From Acidovorax sp. sic0104 (lineage in GTDB: Bacteria > Pseudomonadota > Gammaproteobacteria > Burkholderiales > Burkholderiaceae_C): DNA of 64,000 bases. The stretch lies in the NCBI RefSeq assembly GCF_019219095.1, contig NZ_JAHUWH010000001.1, positions 248,001 to 312,000 on the forward strand, written 5' to 3'. Made by a program: the position numbers and the translations under genes. This document shows, piece by piece, positions 46,541 to 55,461 of the stretch. How positions within the stretch are numbered: position 1 is the stretch's first letter; each line of letters starts with the position of its first letter. The notes under the pieces were generated by a model. The model did not search any database. It worked only from the letters and a program-made list of their open reading frames with translations, and was not told the origin of the DNA.

Positions 46541-46558
46541 AAAAGTGTATACACTTTT
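46541..46558. promoter_or_regulatory. Perfect palindromic operator for the purine GntR regulator
   Basis: AAAAGTGTATACACTTTT is an 18-base perfect palindrome midway in the 91-base gap between divergent uraH and gntR. Its TGTATACA centre is typical of FCD-type GntR sites. Confidence 0.7.
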
Positions 46559-46582
46559 AGCCAATCCACCTATCATGCAGCC

Positions 46583-47251
46583 ATGGAATCTTCATCCACC
46601 AGTGCGATTGTCGAGGCGCTGACCCGCGCCATCGTGGAGCACCGCCTGCAACCGGGCACCAAGCTGGCCGAGCAGAAACTGGCCGACCACTTCGGCGTGT
46701 CGCGCACGCTGGTGCGCCAGGCCCTGTTCCAGCTGGCGCAGAACCGGCTGGTCACGCTGGAGCCCGCGCGCGGGGCCTTTGTTTCCACCCCCTCGGTGGA
46801 AGAAGCCCGCCAGGTGTTCGCCGTGCGCCGCATGCTCGAGACCGAGATGACCCGCGCTTTCGTGCGCAGCGTGACCCCCGCCAAGATCAAGGCCCTGCGC
46901 GCCCACGTGACGAGCGAGAAGACAGCCATGGGCACCGCCGACCCCAGCAGCCGCACCGAGCTCCTGGGAGACTTTCACGTGCGCATGGCCGAGCTGATGG
47001 GCAACGAGGTGCTGGCGCAGATGCTGGGCGACCTGATCTCGCGCTGTGCCCTGATCACGCTGATGTACCAGTCGGCGAGCGCCGCCGAACACTCCCACGA
47101 GGAGCATGGCGACATCGTTGCCGCACTGGCCGCGCGCGACGAGGCACTGGCCGTCTCGCTCATGCAGTCCCACCTGGAACACGTGGAGGCCAGCCTGACT
47201 TTCGACCGCAAGCGCCCGGCCAGCGACCTGGCCGCCGCGCTCGGCACCTGA
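46583..47251 (+). CDS. GntR-family (FCD) regulator of purine degradation
   Basis: A 222-residue regulator. The winged helix has EQKLADHFGVSRTLVRQALF, and the FCD domain has the helical metal/ligand pattern (FHVRMAELMG, ALITLMYQS and HSHEEHGDIVAAL). It is the first gene of the gntR-puuE-uraD/allC-M20 run, 28 bases before puuE. The palindromes at 46541 and 39981 make it the likely regulator of uraH, puuD and its own operon. The inducer would probably be urate or a ureide; this is inference. Confidence 0.9.
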   Translation: MESSSTSAIVEALTRAIVEHRLQPGTKLAEQKLADHFGVSRTLVRQALFQLAQNRLVTLEPARGAFVSTPSVEEARQVFAVRRMLETEMTRAFVRSVTPAKIKALRAHVTSEKTAMGTADPSSRTELLGDFHVRMAELMGNEVLAQMLGDLISRCALITLMYQSASAAEHSHEEHGDIVAALAARDEALAVSLMQSHLEHVEASLTFDRKRPASDLAAALGT

Positions 47252-47279
47252 CATGACACCCTGAATCCGCGAGACGCCC

Positions 47280-48263
47280 ATGATCTACGACTCCACCCAG
47301 CCCTACCCCCGCGACCTCATCGGCTACGGCAAGACGCCACCCCACGCGCAGTGGCCGGGCGGCGCGCGCATTGCCGTGCAGTTCGTGCTCAACTACGAAG
47401 AAGGCGGCGAGAACTCCGTGCTGCACGGCGACGCGGGCAGCGAGCAGTTCCTGTCCGAAATGTTCAACCCCGCGAGCTACCCCGAGCGGCACATGAGCAT
47501 GGAAGGCATCTACGAGTACGGCTCGCGCGCCGGCGTGTGGCGCATCCTGCGGGAGTTCGAAAAGCGCAAGCTGCCCCTCACCGTGTTCGGCGTGTCCAGC
47601 GCGCTGCAGCGCCACCCCGAGCTGACGCAGGCCTTCGTGCAACTGGGCCACGAGATCGCCTGCCACGGCCTCAAGTGGATCCACTACCAGCACGTGCCCG
47701 AAGAGGTCGAGCGCGCCCACATGGCCGAGGCCATGGAGATCATTCAGCGCATGACCGGCCCCAGAGGAAGCTCGGAAGGCCATGTGCACGGACTGGGCTG
47801 GTACACCGGCCGCGACAGCCCCAACACCCGCCGCCTGGTGGCCGACTTCGGCGGCTTCGAATACGACAGCGACTACTACGGCGACGACCTCCCGTTCTGG
47901 ATGGACGTGAAGAAAAGCAATGGAGCCACCGTGCCCCAGCTCATCGTGCCCTACACGCTCGACTGCAACGACATGCGCTTTGCGCTGCCGCAGGGCTACT
48001 CGCACGCGGACCCGTTCTACCAATACATGAAGGACACCTTCGATGCGCTGTATGCAGAGGGCGACCCGGCCGGCGACAACGCACCCAAGATGATGAGCAT
48101 CGGCATGCACTGCCGCCTTCTGGGCCGCCCCGGCCGCATCACGGCGCTGCAGCGTTTCCTGGACCACATCCAGCAGCACAGCAACGTGTGGGTGTGCCGG
48201 CGCATCGACATCGCGCGCCACTGGAAACAGGCACACCCCTACCCTTCACAGAAAGCAGGCTGA
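47280..48263 (+). CDS. puuE: PuuE-type allantoinase
   Basis: A 327-residue enzyme of the polysaccharide-deacetylase superfamily. The N-terminus is MIYDSTQPYPRDLIGYG, standard for PuuE. The NodB-like core has VQFVLNYEEGGENS, ERHMSMEGIYEYGSRAG and ACHGLKWIHYQ. It hydrolyses allantoin to allantoate without metal, unlike the AllB type. Its stop is followed two bases later by the ATG of the UraD fusion, so they are one transcript. The gene is between the purine regulator and the next two steps. Confidence 0.95.
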   Translation: MIYDSTQPYPRDLIGYGKTPPHAQWPGGARIAVQFVLNYEEGGENSVLHGDAGSEQFLSEMFNPASYPERHMSMEGIYEYGSRAGVWRILREFEKRKLPLTVFGVSSALQRHPELTQAFVQLGHEIACHGLKWIHYQHVPEEVERAHMAEAMEIIQRMTGPRGSSEGHVHGLGWYTGRDSPNTRRLVADFGGFEYDSDYYGDDLPFWMDVKKSNGATVPQLIVPYTLDCNDMRFALPQGYSHADPFYQYMKDTFDALYAEGDPAGDNAPKMMSIGMHCRLLGRPGRITALQRFLDHIQQHSNVWVCRRIDIARHWKQAHPYPSQKAG

Positions 48264-48265
48264 GA

Positions 48266-50044
48266 ATGGCATTGACCCTGGAACAACTCAACGCCGCCAG
48301 CAGTGCCGAGGCCCTGCAGTTGCTGGACGGCCTGTACGAGCACTCGCCCTGGATCGCCGAGCAGGCGCTGGCGCAGCGCCCCTTCCGCTCGCAGGCCCAC
48401 CTGCAGCACGCGCTGGCGCAGGTCGTGCGCACGGCGGGGCAGGACGCGCAGCTCGCGCTGATCCGCGCCCACCCCGAACTGGCGGGCAAGGCCATGGTGG
48501 CGAAGAATCTCACGGCCGAGTCCACCAACGAGCAGAGCAAGGCGGGCCTCACGCAGTGCACGCCTGAAGAGTTCGCGCGCATCCAGTCGCTCAATGCCGC
48601 ATACAACGAGCGCTTTGGCTTCCCGTTCATCCTGGCGGTGCGCGGGCCGCGCGGCACGGGCCTGACCAAGCAGGAGATCATCGACACCTTTGCGCGGCGC
48701 CTGGACAACCACCCCGAGTTCGAGCTGGCCGAGGCCCTGCGCAACATCCACCGCATCGCCGAGATCCGCCTGAACGACAAGTTCGCCACCGAGCCCGTGC
48801 TCGGCAACGACGTATGGGACTGGCAGGAGAAACTCGCCGAACACTCCGACCCGGGCTTTGCCGAAAAGGGCCAGCTCACCGTCACCTACCTCACCGACGC
48901 GCACCGCGCCTGCGCCCAGCGCATCAGCCACTGGATGCGCGACTGCGGCTTTGACGAAGTGGAAGTGGACGCCGTGGGCAACGTGGTGGGGCGCTACCAC
49001 CCCGCCACGGAAGGCGCGCGTTACCTCATGACCGGCAGCCACTACGACACCGTGCGCAACGGCGGCAAGTACGACGGCCGCCTGGGCATCTTCGTGCCCA
49101 TGGCCTGCGTGCGCGAGCTGCACCGCGCCGGCAAACGCCTGCCCTTCGGCATCGAGGTGGTGGGCTTTGCCGAAGAAGAAGGCCAGCGCTACAAGGCCAC
49201 GTTCCTGGGCTCGGGCGCGCTCATCGGAGACTTCAACCCCGCCTGGCTCGACCAGAAGGATGTGGACGGCGTGACCATGCGCGCGGCCATGCAGCACGCG
49301 GGTTTGTGCATCGATGACATCGTAAAGCTCAAGCGCGACCCCGCGCAGTACCTGGGCTTCATCGAGGTGCACATCGAACAAGGCCCCGTGCTCAACGAGC
49401 TGGACCTGCCCCTGGGCGTCGTCACCTCCATCAACGGCAGCGTGCGTTTTCTGTGCGAGATGATCGGCACCGCCAGCCACGCCGGCACCACCCCCATGGA
49501 CCGCCGCCGCGACGCAGCCGTGGCCGTGGCGGAGCTGGCGCTGTATGTGGAGCAGCGCGCCGCGCAGGACGGCGACTCGGTCGGCACCATCGGCCAGCTG
49601 CAGGTGCCCGCGGGCTCCATCAACGTGGTGCCGGGCCGCTGCCAATTCAGCCTGGACCTGCGCGCACCCACCGACGCCCAGCGCGACGCGCTGGTGAGCG
49701 ACGTGAAGGAGCAGCTTGCAAAGATTGCGGCCCGGCGCGGCCTGCGCTACACGCTGGAGGAATCCATGCGCGCTGCCGCAGCCCCCAGCGCGCCCGCATG
49801 GCAGCACCAGTGGGAGCGCGCCGTCGATGCCCTGGGTGTGCCCGTGTTCCGCATGCCCAGCGGCGCCGGCCACGACGCGATGAAACTCCATGAAATCATG
49901 CCCCAGGCCATGCTCTTCGTGCGCGGCCTGAACTCCGGCATCAGCCACAACCCGCTCGAATCCACCACCAACAACGACATGCAGCTGGCCGTGGACGCCT
50001 TCACCCAGGTCCTGCGCCAACTTGCAGAGGAACAACAACCATGA
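48266..50044 (+). CDS. uraD: Fusion of OHCU decarboxylase (UraD) and allantoate amidohydrolase
   Basis: A 592-residue two-domain enzyme. Residues 1-165 are UraD, with HPELAGK, GLTQCTPEEFARIQSLN and RFGFPFILAVRG, which decarboxylates OHCU to S-allantoin. After a short linker, residues about 185-592 form a M20-type hydantoinase/carbamoylase domain with the metal ligands in GSHYDTV, GKYDGRLG, EEEGQRY, HIEQGPVL and SGAGHDAMK. These match allantoate amidohydrolase (AllC), which acts on the product of PuuE. The two active sites flank allantoinase in the pathway. The stop overlaps the next gene by 4 bases. It is intact and in one frame. Confidence 0.9.
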   Translation: MALTLEQLNAASSAEALQLLDGLYEHSPWIAEQALAQRPFRSQAHLQHALAQVVRTAGQDAQLALIRAHPELAGKAMVAKNLTAESTNEQSKAGLTQCTPEEFARIQSLNAAYNERFGFPFILAVRGPRGTGLTKQEIIDTFARRLDNHPEFELAEALRNIHRIAEIRLNDKFATEPVLGNDVWDWQEKLAEHSDPGFAEKGQLTVTYLTDAHRACAQRISHWMRDCGFDEVEVDAVGNVVGRYHPATEGARYLMTGSHYDTVRNGGKYDGRLGIFVPMACVRELHRAGKRLPFGIEVVGFAEEEGQRYKATFLGSGALIGDFNPAWLDQKDVDGVTMRAAMQHAGLCIDDIVKLKRDPAQYLGFIEVHIEQGPVLNELDLPLGVVTSINGSVRFLCEMIGTASHAGTTPMDRRRDAAVAVAELALYVEQRAAQDGDSVGTIGQLQVPAGSINVVPGRCQFSLDLRAPTDAQRDALVSDVKEQLAKIAARRGLRYTLEESMRAAAAPSAPAWQHQWERAVDALGVPVFRMPSGAGHDAMKLHEIMPQAMLFVRGLNSGISHNPLESTTNNDMQLAVDAFTQVLRQLAEEQQP

Positions 50045-51276
50045 CAACCCCCAACAACTACGCCGCTCTTGACGCCTGGATCGACCAGCACTTCGACGAG
50101 GAAGTGCGCTTTCTGCAGGCCCTGGTGCGCGTGCCCACCGACACCCCGCCCGGCAACAACGCCCCCCACGCCGAACGCACGGCCGAGCTGCTGACCGAGT
50201 TCGGCTACACCGCTGAAAAACACGCAGTACCGGCCGCAGACGTGCAGGCCTACGGCATGGAGTCCATCACCAACCTCATCGTGCGCAGGCCCTACGGAAG
50301 CGGCGGCACCACCATCGCCCTGAACGCACACGGCGATGTGGTGCCCCCCGGCGAAGGCTGGACGCACGACCCTTACGGTGCGGAGATCGTCGATGGCGCC
50401 ATGTACGGCCGCGCCACGGCCGTGAGCAAGAGCGACTTCGCAAGCTTCACCTTCGCGGTGCGCGCGCTGGAAGCCGTCGCCAAGCCCGCCCGGGGCGCGG
50501 TGGAACTGCATTTCACCTACGACGAGGAATTCGGCGGCGAACTCGGCCCCGGCTGGCTGCTGCAAAAAGGGCTGACCAAGCCCGACCTGATGATCGCCGC
50601 CGGCTTCAGCTACGAGGTGGTCACCGCCCACAACGGCTGCCTGCAGATGGAAGTGACCGTGCACGGCAAGATGGCCCACGCCGCCGTGCCCCACACCGGC
50701 GTGGACGCGCTGCAGGGCGCGGTGCACATCCTGAACGCGCTGTATGCGCAAAACGGCGAGTACACGAGGATCACGTCCAACGTGGCGGGCATCAAGCACC
50801 CGTACCTGAACGTCGGCCGCATCGAAGGCGGTACCAACACCAACGTCGTGCCCGGCAAGGTGACCTTCAAGCTCGACCGCCGCATGATCCCCGAAGAGAA
50901 CCCGGTGGAGGTCGAAGCCGCCATCCGCCGCATCATCGAGCAGGCTGCGGGCGAACGAGCCGGCATCAGCGTCGAGATCAAGCGCCTGCTGCTGGCCAAC
51001 GCGATGACGCCGCTGGCCGGCAACAAGCCTCTGGTCGACGCGATCCAGAAGCACGCCCACACCGTGATCGGCGAGCCCCTGCCGGCCGTCGGCACGCCGC
51101 TGTACACCGATGTGCGTCTGTATGTAGAGCGCGGCATCCCCGGCGTGATCTACGGCGCAGGCCCGCGCACCGTGCTCGAATCACACGCCAAGCGCGCCGA
51201 CGAGCGCCTGCAGCTCGAAGACCTGCGCCGCGCCACCAAGGTCATCGCGCGCACCCTGAGCGATCTGCTGGCCTGA
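50041..51276 (+). CDS. M20-family peptidase-like protein with altered metal site
   Basis: A 411-residue protein with the ArgE/DapE/M20 fold. His97 and Asp99 of LNAHGDVVP and the acidic pair in DEEFGGE (Glu162-Glu163) are present, as is a His in ESHAKRADE. The usual bridging Asp of GRGxxDxK is Val128 (GRATAVSKSD), and the Glu of VGEP is Gly188 (DLMIAAGF). Two of five metal ligands therefore appear to be missing. It is coupled to the UraD-AllC gene by a 4-base overlap. A ureidoglycolate- or ureide-hydrolysing role would fill the pathway gap, but this is not shown by sequence. Confidence 0.75.
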   Translation: MTTPNNYAALDAWIDQHFDEEVRFLQALVRVPTDTPPGNNAPHAERTAELLTEFGYTAEKHAVPAADVQAYGMESITNLIVRRPYGSGGTTIALNAHGDVVPPGEGWTHDPYGAEIVDGAMYGRATAVSKSDFASFTFAVRALEAVAKPARGAVELHFTYDEEFGGELGPGWLLQKGLTKPDLMIAAGFSYEVVTAHNGCLQMEVTVHGKMAHAAVPHTGVDALQGAVHILNALYAQNGEYTRITSNVAGIKHPYLNVGRIEGGTNTNVVPGKVTFKLDRRMIPEENPVEVEAAIRRIIEQAAGERAGISVEIKRLLLANAMTPLAGNKPLVDAIQKHAHTVIGEPLPAVGTPLYTDVRLYVERGIPGVIYGAGPRTVLESHAKRADERLQLEDLRRATKVIARTLSDLLA

Positions 51277-51334
51277 GCCTGGAACGGCTTGGCGATCCCC
51301 TGCGGATTCGCTTTCAATCACGCAGCAACCGCTA

Positions 51335-51392
51335 CCGTTCGTGCCGGGCTGTCGAAGCCCTGCGCGGCGCTTCGACAAGCTCAGCGTGAACG
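51335..51392. repeat. Dispersed inverted repeat, family 3
   Basis: CCGTTCGTGCCGGGCTGTCG and CTTCGACAAGCTCAGCGTG are the arms of a long imperfect hairpin. A further degenerate copy starts at 51477 (CCGTTCGGGCGGAGCCTGTC). Together they hold much of the 480-base gap before ggt, where I see no gene. Confidence 0.65.
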
Positions 51393-51663
51393 GTGGTTTG
51401 CTTGGTCCATTTGTTGGAGCCTGAAGCGCTCCGGCGATCTCACGCGCATCCGCGTTCAGTCATTCAACACCCCATACCGTTCGGGCGGAGCCTGTCGAAG
51501 CCTTGCGCCGGACGTCGACAGGCTCGGCGGCATCGGTTTTATATGCTTGAAAGCAGCTGGGCATCCTGCGTAAGTCCCTTTAATGCAGCGTGCGCATCAC
51601 TTGCGCGCAGCAAAGTCATGGCGCGATGGGTCAGGCAACCCTTGGGCCGGCCTACACTGTCAC

Positions 51664-51690
51664 GGGCGCCTCCACACGATGGAGGCGTCC
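51664..51690. terminator. Hairpin upstream of ggt
   Basis: GGGCGCCTCC and GGAGGCGTCC form a 10-base stem (one G-U pair) with a 7-base loop, 67 bases before the ggt start. It may be part of the ggt leader or a terminator for the purine operon. Confidence 0.4.
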
Positions 51691-51757
51691 GTTCAATTTT
51701 GAACCGGTTCGCGTTTTCTTTTCGTAGCACCCCCATCCACCAACAAGGAGTTCTGCA

Positions 51758-53545
51758 ATGAACATTCGCCAAACGCTGCTGGCCGGCAGCGTCGCGCTGG
51801 CCCTGGCCAGCCTCACTGCCTGCGGCAGCACGCCGCCTGCCGCCACCGCCGCGCCCGCGCCGGCCGTACAGCAGACAGCCTCGGCCCAGGCCGCCAGCGC
51901 CGCATACGACTTCGACATGGATGTGTTCCACCCGGTGGTGGCACGCAATGGCATGGTCGCCACCGAACAGGAACTGGCCTCGCAGATTGGCCTCGACATC
52001 CTCAAGGCCGGCGGCAACGCGGTGGACGCCGCCGTGGGCATCGGCTTTGCGCTGGCCGTGGCCCTGCCCAACGCGGGCAACCTGGGCGGCGGCGGCTTCA
52101 TGGTCGTGCACGACGCCAAGACCGGCAAGAGCGTGGCCCTGGACTTCCGCGAAGTGGCGCCCATCAAGGCCACGCGCGACATGTACCTCGATGCCAAGGG
52201 CAACGTGGTGGACGGCAAGTCGCTGTACACGCACTACGCCGTGGGAGTGCCCGGCACCGTGGCCGGCATGGAGCATGCGCTCAAGACCTGGGGCACCCTG
52301 CCCCTGTCGCGCGTGATCGCCCCCGCCATCGAACTGGCCGACAAGGGTTTCCCGGTGAGCGAAACGCTCGCCAAGATCCTGCAGCAGGAAAAGAAGAACA
52401 TGGGCAACTGGCCCGCCACCCAGGCCATCTTCTGGAAGAACGGCGAGCCCCTGAAGGTAGGCGACCCGCTGGTGCAGAAAGACCTGGCCCAGTCCATGCG
52501 ACTGATCGGCCAGCAAGGCGCCAAGGCCTTCTACGAAGGCGAGATCGCCCAGAAGATCGCGGCCGAAATGGCGCCGCACGCCGGTGCCCTGACGCTGCAG
52601 GACCTGCGCGAATACAAGGTGGCAGAGCGCGTGCCCACACGCGGCACCTACCGTGGCTATGAGATCGTGACCATGCCGCCACCCTCCTCCGGCGGCCCGC
52701 ACCTGGTGCAGATCCTGAACATGCTGGAGCCCCTGCCGCTTGCCCAATGGGGCCCCAACAGCGCGCAGACCATCCACTACATGGCCGAGAGCATGAAGCT
52801 CGCCTACGCCGACCGCGCCGAATACCTGGGCGACCCGGACTTCGTGAAGATTCCCTTGAAGGGCCTGACCTCCAAGCGCTACGCCGCATCACTGGCCAAG
52901 GGCATCGACGCCAACACCGCGCGCAGCGGCAAGAGCATCAAGCCCGGCCAACCCCAGCCATACGAGAGCGACCAGACCACCCACTACAGCGTGGTGGACA
53001 AGGCCGGCAACGCCGTGGCCGTGACGTACACGCTCAACACCAACTTCGGCAGCGGCATCGTGGCCAAGGGCACGGGCATCCTGCTCAACAACGAGATGGA
53101 TGACTTCTCGGCCAAGCCTGGCGTGGCCAACGCCTACGGCCTGGTCGGCGGCGACGCCAACGCCGTCGCAGCCAAGAAGCGCCCCCTGTCGTCCATGACG
53201 CCCACCCTGGTACTGAAAGACGGCAAGCCCACCCTGGTGACGGGCAGCCCCGGCGGTGCACGCATCATCACCACGGTGCTGCAGACGGTGGTCAACACCA
53301 TCGACTTCGGCATGAACCCCGCCGAAGCCGCTGCCGCACCCCGCGTGCACCACCAGTGGACGCCGGATGAGCTGCGCGTGGAAAAGGGCCTCTCGCCCGA
53401 CACCCTGGCCCTGCTCAAGCAACGCGGCCACAACATCGCGGTGAAGCCCTCGATGGGCCGCACGCAGACCATCCAGATCCGCGGCGGCGCGCTGTATGGC
53501 TACTCGGACCCGCGCAACCCGGATGGGAAGACGCTGGGGTATTGA
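51758..53545 (+). CDS. ggt: Gamma-glutamyltransferase, lipoprotein
   Basis: A 595-residue autoprocessed enzyme. The signal ends in a lipobox (ASLTAC), so it is lipid-anchored in the periplasm. The large subunit has LDILKAGGNAVDAAV and GNLGGGGFMVV. Autocleavage is before the catalytic Thr407 in DQTTHYSVVD, and the small subunit has TNFGSGIV and GSPGGARI. It transfers or hydrolyses the glutamyl group of glutathione and other peptides. AAGGAG lies 7 bases before the ATG. It is monocistronic, with a terminator after it. Any link to purine use is only by position. Confidence 0.95.
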   Translation: MNIRQTLLAGSVALALASLTACGSTPPAATAAPAPAVQQTASAQAASAAYDFDMDVFHPVVARNGMVATEQELASQIGLDILKAGGNAVDAAVGIGFALAVALPNAGNLGGGGFMVVHDAKTGKSVALDFREVAPIKATRDMYLDAKGNVVDGKSLYTHYAVGVPGTVAGMEHALKTWGTLPLSRVIAPAIELADKGFPVSETLAKILQQEKKNMGNWPATQAIFWKNGEPLKVGDPLVQKDLAQSMRLIGQQGAKAFYEGEIAQKIAAEMAPHAGALTLQDLREYKVAERVPTRGTYRGYEIVTMPPPSSGGPHLVQILNMLEPLPLAQWGPNSAQTIHYMAESMKLAYADRAEYLGDPDFVKIPLKGLTSKRYAASLAKGIDANTARSGKSIKPGQPQPYESDQTTHYSVVDKAGNAVAVTYTLNTNFGSGIVAKGTGILLNNEMDDFSAKPGVANAYGLVGGDANAVAAKKRPLSSMTPTLVLKDGKPTLVTGSPGGARIITTVLQTVVNTIDFGMNPAEAAAAPRVHHQWTPDELRVEKGLSPDTLALLKQRGHNIAVKPSMGRTQTIQIRGGALYGYSDPRNPDGKTLGY

Positions 53546-53600
53546 TTGCTACATATTTGATAGCTGCTGGCGCTTTATAGACAAGCGGTAGCGGCCAATT
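53545..53600. repeat. Dispersed repeat, family 1 (after ggt)
   Basis: ATTGCTACATATTTGATAGC, TGCTGGCGCTTTATAGAC and AAGCGGTAGCGGCCAATT form the fullest copy seen. GCTGCTGGCGCTT and AAGCGGTAGCGGC are imperfect inverted arms. The copy begins on the last base of the ggt stop codon. Confidence 0.75.
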
Positions 53601-53608
53601 CAACTCAG

Positions 53609-53641
53609 ATCCCGCTCACCGAGAGGCCAGCGGGATTTTTT
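53609..53641 (+). terminator. Rho-independent terminator of ggt
   Basis: ATCCCGCT and AGCGGGAT form a perfect 8-base stem with a 12-base loop, followed by six T residues (53636-53641). It lies 64 bases after the ggt stop in the right direction and just before the convergent glxR stop. Confidence 0.85.
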
Positions 53642-53654
53642 GTGCCCGCCCGTG

Positions 53655-54569
53655 TCAGGCCGGCGACGCCTGGCCGATCTCAAAATTCGCCATCTTCTCC
53701 AGCGCCCGCACCATCGCCGAGTGGTCCCAGCCCTGGCCGCCGTGCGCCACGCAGGCGTTGAACAGCTCCTGCGCCATCGCCGTGTTGGGCAGCGGCACAC
53801 CCAGAGCCCGCGCACTCGACAGGGCGAGGTTCAAATCCTTCTGATGCAGGCCGATGCGAAAGCCCGGCTCGAACGTGCGATTGATCATGCGCTCGGCATG
53901 CACCTCCAGGATCTTGGACGATGCGAAGCCGCCCAGCAGCGCCTGGCGCACGCGTGCCGGGTCGGCGCCTGCGCGGGCGGCAAACAGCAGCGCCTCGGCC
54001 ACGGCTTCGATGTTCAGGGCGACGATGATCTGGTTGGCCACCTTGGCGGTCTGTCCGTCGCCGTTGCCGCCCACCAAGGTGATGTTCTTGCCCAGGCGCT
54101 CGAACAGCGGCCTGATGCGCTCGAACACCGCCTCAGGGCCGCCGACCATGATGGACAGCGTGGCGTTCTTCGCGCCCAGCTCGCCGCCCGAAACGGGGGC
54201 GTCCAGATACTGCGCGCCCAGGGCCTCGATGCGCGCCGCGAAGTCCTTGGTGGCCACGGGCGAGATGGAGCTCATGTCCACCACCACCTTGGACGCGCTG
54301 CCTTTCAATCCCTGGGCCACGCCGTCGTTGCCGAACAAAACCTTCTCCACATCCGGTGTGTCGGGCAGCATCAGAATGATGATGTCGGCCCGCTCGGCCA
54401 CGCCGCGTGCCGTGGTGCACTGCGTGGCACTGCTCTGTGCGATCTGCGGCGCCACGCGGCCGCGCGTGTGCACGTACAGCTGGTGGCCCGCCGCGATGAG
54501 GTGGCCGCACATGGGCGCGCCCATGATGCCCAGGCCGATGAAACCGAGTTTGAGGGGGGTTTCGGTCAT
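53655..54569 (-). CDS. glxR: Tartronate semialdehyde reductase
   Basis: A 304-residue beta-hydroxyacid dehydrogenase. The nucleotide site is LGFIGLGIMGAPM, the substrate loop is DAPVSGGELGAKN, and the catalytic Lys is in KVANQIIVALN. It reduces the Gcl product to D-glycerate. The gene is third in the gcl-hyi-glxR run on the minus strand, 49 bases after hyi, with GAAGGA about 11 bases before the ATG at 54569. Glycerate then goes to the kinase at 58747. The alternative name garR (glucarate pathway) is less likely in this context. Confidence 0.93.
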   Translation of the reverse strand: MTETPLKLGFIGLGIMGAPMCGHLIAAGHQLYVHTRGRVAPQIAQSSATQCTTARGVAERADIIILMLPDTPDVEKVLFGNDGVAQGLKGSASKVVVDMSSISPVATKDFAARIEALGAQYLDAPVSGGELGAKNATLSIMVGGPEAVFERIRPLFERLGKNITLVGGNGDGQTAKVANQIIVALNIEAVAEALLFAARAGADPARVRQALLGGFASSKILEVHAERMINRTFEPGFRIGLHQKDLNLALSSARALGVPLPNTAMAQELFNACVAHGGQGWDHSAMVRALEKMANFEIGQASPA

Positions 54570-54618
54570 GTTCTTTTTTCCTTCTGTTGTGTCGTTTCGT
54601 ACATCTGTGGGTGGTGGC

Positions 54619-55398
54619 TCATGCGGTAAGCGCCGTGCGCCACCCCAGGCCGATGTCCGTGGTACGTGCAGGCCGGTACTCGCAACCCACCCAGCCGTCG
54701 TATCCGATGCGGTCCAGGTGCGCGAACAGGTAGCGGTAGTTGATCTCGCCCGTGCCCGGCTCGTGGCGCCCCGGGTTGTCGGCCACCTGCACGTGGCCGA
54801 TGCGCGGCAGGTGCTTTTGCAGCGTGGCGGCCAGTTCGCCTTCGGTGCGCTGCGCGTGGTAGATGTCGTATTGCACATAGGCGTTGCTGGCATCCACTTC
54901 GTCCAGGATGTCCAGCGCCTGGTCCGTGCGGGTCAGGTAGAAGCCCGGGATGTCGAACGGGTTGATGGGCTCGATCAGCAGGCGCAGCCCGGCTGCCTTC
55001 AGCTCCGTGGCCGCAAAGCGCAGGTTCTCGACCAGGGTGCGGCGCAGCAAGGCGGCGTCCGCGCCTGCGGGCGCCTTTCCGGCCAGGCAGTTGAGCTGCG
55101 GCACTCCCAGCGCCTGGGCATAGGTGATGGCCCGGGCCACGCCGGAGCGGAACTCGGCAATGCGATTTGGGTGGCAGGCGATGCCGCGCTCGCCCGCGTC
55201 CCAGTCGCCTGCTGGCAGGTTGTGCAGCACGATCTGCAGGTGGTGTGCGTCAATCTGTGCGCGCAGTTCCTCGGGGGTGTGGGCGTAGGGGAAGAGGAAT
55301 TCCACGGCTTCGAATCCGGCGCGGGCAGCGCGCTCGAAGCGGTCGATGAAAGGCACCTCGGTGAACAGCATGCTGAGGTTGGCAGCAAAGCGGGGCAT
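54619..55398 (-). CDS. hyi: Hydroxypyruvate isomerase
   Basis: A 259-residue TIM-barrel isomerase. It starts MPRFAANLSMLFTEVPF, the normal Hyi N-terminus. Metal-site segments are LLIEPINPFDIPGFYL, VQYDIYHAQRTEGEL, IGHVQVADNPGRHEPGTGE and GCEYRP. It interconverts hydroxypyruvate and tartronate semialdehyde, and routinely lies between gcl and glxR. A repeat-rich gap of 183 bases separates it from gcl; I see no gene there. Confidence 0.93.
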   Translation of the reverse strand: MPRFAANLSMLFTEVPFIDRFERAARAGFEAVEFLFPYAHTPEELRAQIDAHHLQIVLHNLPAGDWDAGERGIACHPNRIAEFRSGVARAITYAQALGVPQLNCLAGKAPAGADAALLRRTLVENLRFAATELKAAGLRLLIEPINPFDIPGFYLTRTDQALDILDEVDASNAYVQYDIYHAQRTEGELAATLQKHLPRIGHVQVADNPGRHEPGTGEINYRYLFAHLDRIGYDGWVGCEYRPARTTDIGLGWRTALTA

Positions 55399-55461
55399 GG
55401 GAAAGTCTCCGTGACGATGAATCAAAAAACGGTTTGCGTCGAGGATCGGGCTACACCACTT

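Noticed and set aside
55300-55330. TTCGAATCC-like string suggesting a tRNA T-loop
   Set aside because: It lies within hyi coding sequence, with no cloverleaf arms around it.
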